64,000 nucleotides of DNA from NCBI RefSeq assembly GCF_019343455.1, contig NZ_CP049362.1, positions 2,914,001-2,978,000 on the forward strand, given 5' to 3'. Made by a program: the position numbers and the translations under genes. The notes below the pieces were generated by a model. The model ran no database searches. It saw only the letters and a program-made list of their open reading frames with translations, and had not been told where the DNA came from. The DNA comes from Alcaligenes ammonioxydans. Lineage in GTDB: Bacteria > Pseudomonadota > Gammaproteobacteria > Burkholderiales > Burkholderiaceae_B. Shown here piece after piece: positions 53,718-63,580 of this stretch. Every line of letters begins with the position of its first letter. Position 1 is the stretch's first letter.

Positions 53718-53776
53718 AACGCCTCGCCCCCAAAATCGGACCAACAACTAAAGTCATCTTAAACAGGAGTTTCTCC

Positions 53777-55745
<1,969 letters not shown>

Positions 55746-55814
55746 GCCATCTATCCGTACCCCGGTCCGGGCAGAAATTGATCACTTCTGCCCTGATCGC
55801 TACGCTTTTAGTTC

Positions 55815-55849
55815 AAAAACCGGATGGATTTTTCCATCCGGTTTTTTTT
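55815..55849 (+). terminator. Terminator after groEL
   Basis: AAAACCGGATGG pairs with CCATCCGGTTTT around a loop of A/T residues, followed by a run of T residues up to 55849. It ends the groESL transcript. Confidence 0.93.
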
Positions 55850-55899
55850 CGTTCAAGCAAACCCCTATAATCAGGGCACTTCAATCTGCAGCTTCCTTC

Positions 55900-56283
55900 A
55901 TGTCAGACTCTCCGTTCAAAAGCAAAGGTGGTTTGGGCCGCCTATTCAATGCCTTGCGCTACTCCGGCCAAGGTCTGGCTGCCGCCCTGCGCCATGAGGC
56001 TGCCTTTCGTCAGGAACTGGCGCTGGCCGTCATCCTGACACCGCTGGCATTCTGGCTGGGAGAAAGTCCCGTGCAGATTCTGGTCCTGCTGGCCACACTG
56101 GTCTTTGTGCTGGTGGTCGAACTGTTGAACTCGGCTCTGGAGGCATTGGCCGACTCCATTACCCTGGAGCATCACCCCTTGATCGGACGGGCCAAGGACC
56201 TGGCCAGCGCCGCCGTCCTGCTATCCCTTATTTTTGCTGGCGCCGTCTGGCTCAGCTTTTTATATAGCCGTTTACTTTCCTGA
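55900..56283 (+). CDS. dgkA: Diacylglycerol kinase DgkA
   Basis: DgkA is a small trimeric membrane kinase that recycles diacylglycerol to phosphatidate. ATG 55900 gives 127 residues, the family size, whereas extension upstream would run into groEL. The catalytic segment with [31 protein letters not shown] and [15 protein letters not shown] is complete and three membrane helices are visible. It lies 5 bases before pyrF, so the two are likely co-transcribed. A TATAAT at 55866-55871 may belong to its promoter. Confidence 0.93.
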   Translation: MSDSPFKSKGGLGRLFNALRYSGQGLAAALRHEAAFRQELALAVILTPLAFWLGESPVQILVLLATLVFVLVVELLNSALEALADSITLEHHPLIGRAKDLASAAVLLSLIFAGAVWLSFLYSRLLS

Positions 56284-56288
56284 TTCCC

Positions 56289-57116
56289 ATGACATTCATA
56301 GAAAAACTGAACCGTGCCTGGACGGACAACCAATCCATGTTGATGGTGGGTCTGGACCCGGACCCTGCCCGTCTGCCTTTGGAGCTGGCCGGCAAACCCG
56401 GAGCGATTTACGAATTTTGCAAGGCGATTGTGGATGTTACCGCCGACTACACCTGTGGCATCAAACCGCAGATCGCCTACTTTGCCGCCCAGGGCGCCGA
56501 GGATCAGCTGCAAGACCTGTGCGACTACATCCGCAACCGCTACCCCCATCTGCCCATCGTGCTCGATGCCAAGCGCGGAGACGTAGGCTCAACGGCAGAG
56601 CAGTATGCTCGCGAAGCCTTTGAGCGCTATCGCGCAGACGCCGTCACAGTCAGTCCTTATATGGGTTTTGATTCCGTCGAGCCTTATCTGGAACACCAGG
56701 ACAAGGGCGTAATCGTGCTGTGCCGTACCTCCAACCCCGGTGGTTCTGACCTGCAATTCATGGAAATGGCTGACGGCACTCCCTTGTATCTGCATGTAGC
56801 CAGCCTGGTCGCAGAGAAGTGGAACACGAATGGTCAATGTGCTCTGGTGGTTGGCGCCACCTTCCCTGAAGAAATTGGCAAAGTACGTGCCCGGATTGGT
56901 GATATGCCATTGCTGGTACCTGGCATCGGCGCGCAAGGAGGGGATGTAGTCGCCACCGTGGCCGCTGGCATGGACTCACAAGGCAACGGCATGATGATCA
57001 ATTCCTCGCGTGCCGTCCTTTACGCCAGCCGCAGTGATGACTGGCGGGACGCCGCACAGGCCGCCGCCATTGCCACACGCAATGCCATTAACGATGCCCG
57101 CAATAAACAACGCTGA
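56289..57116 (+). CDS. pyrF: Orotidine 5'-phosphate decarboxylase (type 2)
   Basis: PyrF makes UMP from OMP, the last step of pyrimidine synthesis. The 275-residue protein has the subfamily 2 signature [16 protein letters not shown] with the catalytic Lys and Asp residues, and [13 protein letters not shown] at the N-terminus. [13 protein letters not shown] and [10 protein letters not shown] bind the phosphate. It follows dgkA by 5 bases and ends before a bidirectional terminator. Confidence 0.97.
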   Translation: MTFIEKLNRAWTDNQSMLMVGLDPDPARLPLELAGKPGAIYEFCKAIVDVTADYTCGIKPQIAYFAAQGAEDQLQDLCDYIRNRYPHLPIVLDAKRGDVGSTAEQYAREAFERYRADAVTVSPYMGFDSVEPYLEHQDKGVIVLCRTSNPGGSDLQFMEMADGTPLYLHVASLVAEKWNTNGQCALVVGATFPEEIGKVRARIGDMPLLVPGIGAQGGDVVATVAAGMDSQGNGMMINSSRAVLYASRSDDWRDAAQAAAIATRNAINDARNKQR

Positions 57117-57275
57117 ACCCTGTATCTCGCCACTTGTTAAAGCAACAGGCAGCCGGTGCCTCAGCCCAGGCACCGGACCGCAGCGACAATCGCGAAAATA
57201 AGGACAGAAATGATGGGGACTGTGGTGGCGACCGAGACAAGGACAGGAATCGCGCCAGCCACCCTCTATCAATAA

Positions 57276-57320
57276 AAAAGCCCTGTTCATCGAGATACCA
57301 TCTCGATGAACAGGGCTTTT
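57276..57320. terminator. Bidirectional terminator between pyrF and the CoA-transferase gene
   Basis: A perfect 20-bp stem (57276-57295 with 57301-57320) surrounds the loop TACCA; its core is GCCCTGTTCATCGAGA. A-tracts on the left and T-tracts on the right let it act on both converging transcripts. Confidence 0.95.
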
Positions 57321-57335
57321 CACCAGGCGCTCGAT

Positions 57336-58613
57336 TCAGCCAAGCGAAGGCTGCTGTTTTTCACGCCACTGTTTCAGCTCAGGACTCTGAGCGCCCAGCA
57401 GACTCTCCAACGCCTGATCGGTATGCTCCCCCAGCTGGGGCGGAGCCATGCGATAAGAGACCGGGCTATCCGAAAAACGCATGGGGCTGGCTGTCATGCT
57501 GACTTTTCCCGCCTGACTATGGCCCAGCTCAATACGCATCTTGCGGGCCTGCACCTGCGGGTGCGAGAACACCCCATGCAGGTCATTGATCGGCCCGGCT
57601 GGCACGCCAATCTTGTCCAGAGCTTCCAGCCAATAAGCACTAGGATGCTTCTGCATTGCGGCGCTCAGGATTTGCTCCAGCTCATCACGGTGCTTGACCC
57701 GCTGACTGTTAATGTTGAAACGCGAATCCTCAACAATCTCCGGGTGACCAATCGCTTCGCAGTAAGCCGCGAACTGACGGTTATTACCGATGGCCACAAT
57801 GATGTGACCATCTTCTGTCGGAAACACCTGATACGGCACCAGATTCTGGTGGGCGTTGCCTGCCCGCCTGGGTGCCTGCCCGCTGACTAGATAGTTCATA
57901 TTCTGGTTTGCCAGCATGGCAACCTGACAATCCAGCAGGGCTATATCAATATGCTGCCCCAGGCCGCTGCGCGTGCGCTCGAACAAGGCAGCCAGAATGC
58001 TGCTGGTGGCATACATGCCCGTCATCAGGTCCGCCACGGCAACCCCCGCCTTCTGGGGGCCACCACCGGGCTTGTCATCACGCTCGCCCGTCAGGCTCAT
58101 CATGCCACCCATGGCCTGGATCATGAAGTCATAACCCGGACGCTCGGCATACGGACCTGTCTGGCCAAACCCGGTAATCGAGCAATAAATCAGGCGAGGG
58201 TTGATTGCTTTCAAGCTGGCGTAGTCCAGCCCGTATTTAGCAAGGCCACCCACCTTGAAGTTCTCCACCAAAATGTCGCATTCCCGTGCCATGGCACGCA
58301 CCACGTCTGCCCCTTCCCGGCTGGCAATGTCCAGACTGATCGACTGCTTGTTACGGTTGGCCGACAAGTAATAGGCCGCCTCAGCCGTATCTTCCCGATC
58401 GGGGGTCTGCAAAAAGGGAGGGCCCCAGGCGCGCGTGTCATCACCCGTTTCGGGACGCTCGATCTTATATACATTGGCCCCCAGGTCCGCCAGGTTCTGC
58501 GTACACCAGGGACCGGCCAGAATCCGGGTCAGGTCCAGAACCCGGATTCCCTCCAAGGGGGCGGGACGCCTAGCATCACAGGGCTGCTGATCGCTCACGT
58601 TACAGTGCTCCAT
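57336..58613 (-). CDS. CaiB/BaiF family (type III) CoA-transferase
   Basis: Type III CoA-transferases move CoA between carboxylic acids through an aspartyl-CoA intermediate. The 425-residue protein opens with PLEGIRVLDLTRILAGPWCTQNLADLGANVYKIERPETGDDTR, and has VENFKVGGLAKYGLDY and YCSITGFGQTGPYAERPGYDFMIQAMGG, where the catalytic aspartate (GYDF) lies. It is 10 bases downstream of a Bug receptor gene on the same strand, suggesting uptake and CoA activation of the same acid. The substrate is unknown. Confidence 0.92.
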   Translation of the reverse strand: MEHCNVSDQQPCDARRPAPLEGIRVLDLTRILAGPWCTQNLADLGANVYKIERPETGDDTRAWGPPFLQTPDREDTAEAAYYLSANRNKQSISLDIASREGADVVRAMARECDILVENFKVGGLAKYGLDYASLKAINPRLIYCSITGFGQTGPYAERPGYDFMIQAMGGMMSLTGERDDKPGGGPQKAGVAVADLMTGMYATSSILAALFERTRSGLGQHIDIALLDCQVAMLANQNMNYLVSGQAPRRAGNAHQNLVPYQVFPTEDGHIIVAIGNNRQFAAYCEAIGHPEIVEDSRFNINSQRVKHRDELEQILSAAMQKHPSAYWLEALDKIGVPAGPINDLHGVFSHPQVQARKMRIELGHSQAGKVSMTASPMRFSDSPVSYRMAPPQLGEHTDQALESLLGAQSPELKQWREKQQPSLG

Positions 58614-58623
58614 TTAACAACCA

Positions 58624-59610
58624 TTAGTCCAGCGTGATATTGGCTTGCTTGATCAGACTGCCCAGCTTCTCGTTCTCCTGTTGCAGAAACGCGGCGTACT
58701 CGGCAGGAGTGGACGACTTGATCTCCACGCCTTGGCGGCGAAACGTTTCCACAAACTCGGCATTCTGGCTGACGACTTTCATGGACTGGCTCAAACGCTC
58801 CACAATTTGGGCCGGGGTGCCGCTGCTGACATGAAAACCAAACCAGGCCGTCACGTTATAGCCCTGGTCCAGACCCAGTTCCGCAAACGTGGGGACCTCT
58901 GGCAACAACGAGGAACGCTCGGGCCCGGACACGGCCAAGGGACGCACCGTATTGGCGTTGATATGCGTGATCGCCGTTCCCATGCTGTCGAACATGAAAG
59001 AGATGTGACCACCGAGCAGATCTGTCATCGCAGGCGCACTGCCTCGGTAGGGAGCGTGAATCACATCAATATCCGCCATCGTGGTGAAAGCCGCTGCCGA
59101 CAGGTGCGAGGAGGAACCGTTGCCAAAGGAAGCGTAGGTCAATTCTTCAGGATGGGCGCGAGCATACTGAATAAGCTCTTGACCGGACTTGAAGGGGCTT
59201 TGCTGAGCGTTCACCACCAACACGTTCTGACCTTCCGCCACCAAGGACACCGCCGTTAAATCCTGCTCAGGCTTGTAAGGCAATTTCTTATAGAGATGGT
59301 TATTGACGACGGCCTGACCCACTGCCGCGAGCAGCACGGTGTAGCCGTCGGGCGCGGATTTGGCAACAAAGTCCGTGGCAATAATTCCACTTGCGCCAGG
59401 CTTGTTTTCCACGATGATGATCTGACCCAGGTCCTCGGACATTTGCTGTGCGACACCGCGCGCAATCACATCAGTGACCCCACCCGGCGTAAAAGGCACA
59501 ACCAAACGAATGGGCTTGTCGGGGTACGCCGCCTGAGCACTCAGCGCTGTGAGCAAAACACCTACTCCGGCTAGAAACGGAACCCATTTATGGGTCAGAA
59601 CATTCTTCAT
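58624..59610 (-). CDS. Bug-family (TctC-like) periplasmic solute receptor
   Basis: The 328-residue protein has a signal peptide ending near SAQA (residues 24-27) followed by AYPDKPIRLVVPFTPGGVTDVIARGVA, the hallmark of Bug receptors that bind carboxylates. FVAKSAPDGYTVLLAA and GSSSHLSAAAF are further family marks. No tctA or tctB partner is adjacent, so it may use a permease encoded elsewhere. It is first of two genes, under a 15-bp palindrome and divergent from an IclR gene. Confidence 0.93.
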   Translation of the reverse strand: MKNVLTHKWVPFLAGVGVLLTALSAQAAYPDKPIRLVVPFTPGGVTDVIARGVAQQMSEDLGQIIIVENKPGASGIIATDFVAKSAPDGYTVLLAAVGQAVVNNHLYKKLPYKPEQDLTAVSLVAEGQNVLVVNAQQSPFKSGQELIQYARAHPEELTYASFGNGSSSHLSAAAFTTMADIDVIHAPYRGSAPAMTDLLGGHISFMFDSMGTAITHINANTVRPLAVSGPERSSLLPEVPTFAELGLDQGYNVTAWFGFHVSSGTPAQIVERLSQSMKVVSQNAEFVETFRRQGVEIKSSTPAEYAAFLQQENEKLGSLIKQANITLD

Positions 59611-59631
59611 GTATCACTCCAAACTTATTTT

Positions 59632-59646
59632 GTTCGATAATCGAAC
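59632..59646. promoter_or_regulatory. IclR operator copy 1 (before the Bug gene)
   Basis: GTTCGATAATCGAAC is a perfect palindrome (arms GTTCGAT/ATCGAAC around one base), 21 bases before the Bug receptor ATG. It differs by one base from the site I recall for the IclR-family regulator PcaR (GTTCGATAATCGCAC). Confidence 0.8.
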
Positions 59647-59716
59647 TTGATTATTAAATTGCTAAGTCTTGTTTTTTTTACAATTTATCATCGATAATTC
59701 TCGACAATCCCAACAA

Positions 59717-59731
59717 GTTCGTTAATCGAAC
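59717..59731. promoter_or_regulatory. IclR operator copy 2 (before the iclR gene)
   Basis: GTTCGTTAATCGAAC is a near-perfect copy of the palindrome at 59632-59646 (one base different) and lies 28 bases before the IclR ATG. Its position suggests autoregulation. Confidence 0.78.
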
Positions 59732-59759
59732 AAAACAAATTTGGCCCCTTCATCTCGCC

Positions 59760-60560
59760 ATGACAAAAACCAAAGAAAGCGCCCCCGCCACCATCAACTA
59801 CAAAGGCGATCCAGACTATATGCAGTCACTGGCCCGTGGCCTGCAGGTTATTACCGCTTTCTCTGACCGCAGGCGACCCTTGCGCGCCGCTGAAATTGCC
59901 TTGAAGACCGGCTTGGCACGGGCCGTGGTACAGCGCTGTCTCTATACCTTGCAGGCGCTGGGCTATGCCGAACAGGATGGGCCGTTCTGGAAGCTGCGCC
60001 CGGCCATTTTGCAACTGGGCCATGCCTATTTTTCGTCAACCTCAATCGTCAGTCTGGCCCAGCCCATACTGGACGATTTGAGTGACAGGGTCGGGGAAAC
60101 CTGCGCCTTGGCGTTGCTGGACGGGGACGAAATTCTGTATCTGGCGCGCGCCCAGCGGCAACGCGTGCTGACGGTCTCTCTGGGCCTGGGAAGTCGTCTG
60201 CCCGCGCATTGCACCTCGATCGGACGCATGATGCTGTCCCAGCTGCCACAAAGCAGGTTGGAGGCATATCTGGAACTGGCGCCGTTCAAAATCATGACGC
60301 AATACACCGCCCATACGCGCGAAGCCTTGCTACGCGAATTAAAGCAGGTTCAGGAGAAAGACTATTCCCTGATCAAGGAGGAGCTTGAACTGGGTTTGAC
60401 GGCCATAGGCGTTCCCGTACGCAGCGCCAGCGGACGCGTCGTAGCGGGAATGAGCATCAGCATCAAGGACTGGCAGGACTCGGAAGAAAAGCTGATCGAA
60501 CGCTGCCTGCCAGAACTTCGTTCGAGCGCCCGGCAGCTGGGTTTGATGCTGCCGGCCTGA
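59760..60560 (+). CDS. IclR-family regulator, PcaR/PobR-like
   Basis: The 266-residue protein has DPDYMQSLARGLQVITAFSDRRRPLRAAEIALKTGLARAVVQRCLYTLQALGY, the N-terminal winged helix characteristic of the PcaR/PcaU/PobR group that controls aromatic-acid catabolism. An IclR effector domain follows, with LPAHCTSIGRMMLSQL. It is divergent from the Bug/CoA-transferase pair, and two matching palindromes in the 149-base gap are its probable binding sites. An aromatic acid or oxoadipate-like inducer is an inference from the subgroup. Confidence 0.9.
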   Translation: MTKTKESAPATINYKGDPDYMQSLARGLQVITAFSDRRRPLRAAEIALKTGLARAVVQRCLYTLQALGYAEQDGPFWKLRPAILQLGHAYFSSTSIVSLAQPILDDLSDRVGETCALALLDGDEILYLARAQRQRVLTVSLGLGSRLPAHCTSIGRMMLSQLPQSRLEAYLELAPFKIMTQYTAHTREALLRELKQVQEKDYSLIKEELELGLTAIGVPVRSASGRVVAGMSISIKDWQDSEEKLIERCLPELRSSARQLGLMLPA

Positions 60561-60568
60561 CGCAGAAA

Positions 60569-61075
60569 TCAGGCGGGATTGAGCATGGTCAGCGCACTGG
60601 TCAGCGCATATTCCACGGCCTGCTGACGGATTTGCGCCCGGTCGCCGTTAAAGATGCGGGCAGAAGCACGGGTCACAATCCCATCGCCACGGCGCTGGGC
60701 AAAGCCAAAGCACACCAGTCCGACCGGTTTGCCGGGGGTCGCGCCATCCGGGCCGGCAATGCCGGTTGTCGAAATCGCCAGTTCTGCATCCGCGCTGGCT
60801 TCGAGCGCACCGGCTGCCATTTCCATGGCGGTCTCTTCGCTGACAGCCCCGAAACGATCGAGGGTTTCCTGGTTGACGCCCAGCTCCTGCACCTTGGCCT
60901 TGTTGCTGTAGGTCACCAGGCCGCGTTCAAACCAGGCGCTGGAACCGGGCAAGTCTGTCAGGGCTGCGGCCAGCAGGCCGCCCGTGCAGGATTCGGCACA
61001 GGCCACCATCCAGCCACGATCGTTAAGGGCTCGCCCCAAGGCCAGGGCGGCGTTGCCGTGCTCGTGTTCGCTCAT
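60569..61075 (-). CDS. pncC: Nicotinamide-nucleotide amidohydrolase PncC (CinA C-terminal domain)
   Basis: PncC hydrolyses NMN to nicotinate mononucleotide in the pyridine nucleotide cycle. The 168-residue protein is the stand-alone CinA domain. Marks are VACAESCTGGLLAAALTDLPGSSAWFERGLVTYSNKAK and ISTTGIAGPDGATPGKPVGLVCFG. The N-terminal MoCF domain of longer CinA proteins is absent, as usual for PncC. It overlaps pgpA by 4 bases and is last in the operon. Confidence 0.94.
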   Translation of the reverse strand: MSEHEHGNAALALGRALNDRGWMVACAESCTGGLLAAALTDLPGSSAWFERGLVTYSNKAKVQELGVNQETLDRFGAVSEETAMEMAAGALEASADAELAISTTGIAGPDGATPGKPVGLVCFGFAQRRGDGIVTRASARIFNGDRAQIRQQAVEYALTSALTMLNPA

Positions 61076-61593
61076 GAGAAAACTCCAAAACGTACCAGAA
61101 CCGCCATCACCAACAAGGTGTACGCTGCGGCCAGCAAATCATCCCACATCACGCCAAAGCCGTTATGCAAACGGCGATCAAAATAGCGGATAGGCGCAGG
61201 CTTGAGAATATCAAAGAAACGAAATAACGCGAATGCAATTGCCTGCGCCAGCCAGGTCTGCGGGATCAGCCACAACACCAGCCAGAACGCCACCATCTCA
61301 TCCCAATTCATGCCACTGTGGTCAGACACGCCCAGATCGTAGCCGGTACGGTGACAGGCCCAGCAGCCCAGAAAAAAGGAAACGGACAGAAAAAGGGCCA
61401 TATGGGTATCAGTCAGCACGTGCAGACCCAGAACCCACAAAACCCAGGCCAGCACTGTGCCCCAGGTGCCCGGCCCCGGGCGCAATACCCCCGTGCCACC
61501 GCCAAAGGCGATCAGACGCCAGGGTTTTTTCACGACCCAATCCAGGGTGGGACGTTGAATAGGATTCAATGAAGGGTCCGGAAAGGTGCTCAT
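61072..61593 (-). CDS. pgpA: Phosphatidylglycerophosphatase A
   Basis: PgpA removes phosphate from phosphatidylglycerophosphate in phospholipid synthesis. The 173-residue membrane protein has several helices and the motifs FGGGTGVLRPGPGTWGTV and NWDEMVAFWL. FRFFDILKPAPIRYFDRRLHNGFGVMWDDLLAA is the typical C-terminal segment. It lies between thiL and pncC, a common order. Confidence 0.95.
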   Translation of the reverse strand: MSTFPDPSLNPIQRPTLDWVVKKPWRLIAFGGGTGVLRPGPGTWGTVLAWVLWVLGLHVLTDTHMALFLSVSFFLGCWACHRTGYDLGVSDHSGMNWDEMVAFWLVLWLIPQTWLAQAIAFALFRFFDILKPAPIRYFDRRLHNGFGVMWDDLLAAAYTLLVMAVLVRFGVFS

Positions 61594-61602
61594 GACACAG
61601 CC

Positions 61603-62565
61603 TCAGCCACCAAAATGATCAAAACCGCCCTGGGCAGGAGCAGGATGCAAGCCCTGTTGATCACGCACATACACCCCGCTGCCACGCTGCATGGTGCCCA
61701 CGCGGCTTAGCGGCACACCCTCGCGCTGGGCCAGTGCCATGACGGACTCTCTTTGCTCGGGCGCTGCCGTAAAACAAAGTTGAAACACATCACCCCCCAC
61801 CAGTGCCGCTTCGCGTTGCAAGGAGGCAGGCAGTCCCAGCAAGGCGCGGTCCAGCGGCAAGGCATCCCAATCCAGATGAGCGGCGCATTGGCTGGCTGTG
61901 GCGATATGCCCCAGATCCTGAACCAGACCGTCGGAAACATCAATGGCGGCGTGAGCCACGCCTGCCAGAGCATGCCCCAGACGATAGGGCGGCCAGGGCT
62001 GCTCCAAGGCTGCGCGGCTGGCAGCCAGACGCGCAGGGTCTGCCGCCAAACGTCCTTGCAGCAGACGCAAGGCAATGTCTGCTGCCCCCAAGGTACCCGT
62101 CAGCCAGATATCGTCACCTGGCCGGGCCGCGCTGCGCCGCAACGCCTGCCCCGCTGGGACTTCGCCCAGTACCGTAATGCTGATCACGACCCCTTGCCGG
62201 CTGCGCGTGGTATCGCCACCTATCAAAGGGCATTGCGCCTGATCGGCCAGTTGGAATAAACCAGCGGAAAAGGCCTCTAACCATGGGGGACGGACGTCAG
62301 GCATGGACAAGGCCAGCAGGCACGCCCGTGGCTTAGCTCCCATGGCACCCAGATCCGACAGATTCACCGCCAGCGCTTTGTGGCCGAGCAAGAAAGGGTC
62401 GACGTCGGCAAAGAAATGCTGACCTTCGATCAGAAGGTCCACGCTGCTGGCCAGTTGCCAGCCCGGCGTCGGTGTAAAGAGGGCGCAGTCATCGCCCACT
62501 CCCAAATAGCCTTCGGGAGCGGGACGATTGAAATACTGCTGGATAAGACCGAACTCGTTCAGCAC
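61603..62565 (-). CDS. thiL: Thiamine-monophosphate kinase
   Basis: ThiL phosphorylates thiamine monophosphate to the active diphosphate. The 320-residue PurM/AIRS-type protein begins MLNEFGLIQQYFNRPA and has GVGDDCALFTP, VDLLIEGQHFFADVDPFLLGHKALAVNLSDLGAMGAKP and a C-terminal AIDVSDGLVQDLGHIA. It is 13 bases downstream of nusB and 9 bases before pgpA. No TPP riboswitch was seen here. Confidence 0.96.
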   Translation of the reverse strand: MLNEFGLIQQYFNRPAPEGYLGVGDDCALFTPTPGWQLASSVDLLIEGQHFFADVDPFLLGHKALAVNLSDLGAMGAKPRACLLALSMPDVRPPWLEAFSAGLFQLADQAQCPLIGGDTTRSRQGVVISITVLGEVPAGQALRRSAARPGDDIWLTGTLGAADIALRLLQGRLAADPARLAASRAALEQPWPPYRLGHALAGVAHAAIDVSDGLVQDLGHIATASQCAAHLDWDALPLDRALLGLPASLQREAALVGGDVFQLCFTAAPEQRESVMALAQREGVPLSRVGTMQRGSGVYVRDQQGLHPAPAQGGFDHFGG

Positions 62566-62578
62566 GGCGCGCCCTGCT

Positions 62579-63094
62579 TTAGCGGCGGGCCTGCTTGGCG
62601 ACTTCAGGGGCGCGTACGTCGGCAGCCAGTTTGTCCAGCACGCCGTTCACGAATTTGAAGCCATCGGTACCGCCAAAGGATTTGGCCAGTTCAACCGCTT
62701 CATTAATGGCAACACGGTAAGGCACTTCAACGTGATGCACCAGTTCGTAGCTGCCAATCAGCAAGATGCCGTGTTCAATGGGAGAGAGCTCTTCCAAAGG
62801 ACGGTCCACGTACGGCAAAAAGCGCTCGCGCAGCACGGGGGCCTCGCGCATGACGCCAAACAGCAGGGTTTTGAACCAGGCTGCATCGGCTTCGCCAAAC
62901 TCCTCGTCACCGCGGATATGGGCGTCGATGGAGGTGGCTTCCTGCAGGCCATCAGCGCCTCGCAACAGCCAGGAGTAGATGCCCTGCAGGGCAAATTCGC
63001 GCGAACGGCGGCGCGCGGATCGTCCGTTGGCCTTGGCGGCCGGGACTTTATTTGTCGTCGTCAAGATCTTCGTCCTCGTAATCTTCGTCCTCAT
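62579..63094 (-). CDS. nusB: Transcription antitermination factor NusB
   Basis: NusB binds boxA RNA with S10 (NusE) in rRNA antitermination. The core starts at [18 protein letters not shown] and includes [15 protein letters not shown] and [35 protein letters not shown] 63094 gives 171 residues and overlaps the end of ribH by 47 bases. A TTG at 63064 preceded by GAGGA would shorten the overlap and is equally possible. The basic leader before the core is absent from E. coli NusB. Confidence 0.93.
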   Translation of the reverse strand: MRTKITRTKILTTTNKVPAAKANGRSARRRSREFALQGIYSWLLRGADGLQEATSIDAHIRGDEEFGEADAAWFKTLLFGVMREAPVLRERFLPYVDRPLEELSPIEHGILLIGSYELVHHVEVPYRVAINEAVELAKSFGGTDGFKFVNGVLDKLAADVRAPEVAKQARR

Positions 63095-63566
63095 CGTCGT
63101 CCAGCTCAGGCTCGAGGACGGCGATAAGATTGCCCAGTTCGACCGCTGTACGGGCGCACTCGCGACCTTTTTCAGCAGCGCGAACTTCGGCTTGTTCATC
63201 TGTGTTGGTGGTCAGTACCCCGTTGGCAACCGGGATGCCGGTGGCCAGGGAGACCTGGGTAATGGCCGACGCACTTTCGTTGCTGACCACTTCAAAGTGG
63301 TAGGTGTCGCCACGAATAACCGCGCCCAGCGCGATCAGGGCATCAAACTCGCCGGTTTCAGCCATCTGGCCCAGCGTGATGCCCAGTTCCAGCGCGCCCG
63401 GAACGGACAGAACCGTTACATCACGCTCGTCCACGCCCAAGGCTTCCAGCTCTTTCAGGCAGGCTTCCAACTCGGTCAGGCCGATGGATTCGTTGAAACG
63501 CGCACGCACAATACCGATGTGCAGACCTTCCCCATTCAGGTCAGGGGTAACAATGTAAGGATTCAT
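63048..63566 (-). CDS. ribH: 6,7-Dimethyl-8-ribityllumazine synthase
   Basis: RibH condenses 5-amino-6-ribitylamino-uracil with dihydroxybutanone phosphate. The 172-residue protein has [52 protein letters not shown] and [20 protein letters not shown], all standard. It ends in an unusual acidic tail ([17 protein letters not shown]) whose DNA also encodes the start of nusB in another frame. It is 14 bases downstream of the ribB-type gene. Confidence 0.96.
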   Translation of the reverse strand: MNPYIVTPDLNGEGLHIGIVRARFNESIGLTELEACLKELEALGVDERDVTVLSVPGALELGITLGQMAETGEFDALIALGAVIRGDTYHFEVVSNESASAITQVSLATGIPVANGVLTTNTDEQAEVRAAEKGRECARTAVELGNLIAVLEPELDDDEDEDYEDEDLDDDK

Positions 63567-63580
63567 GTTGGAAGCTCCGC

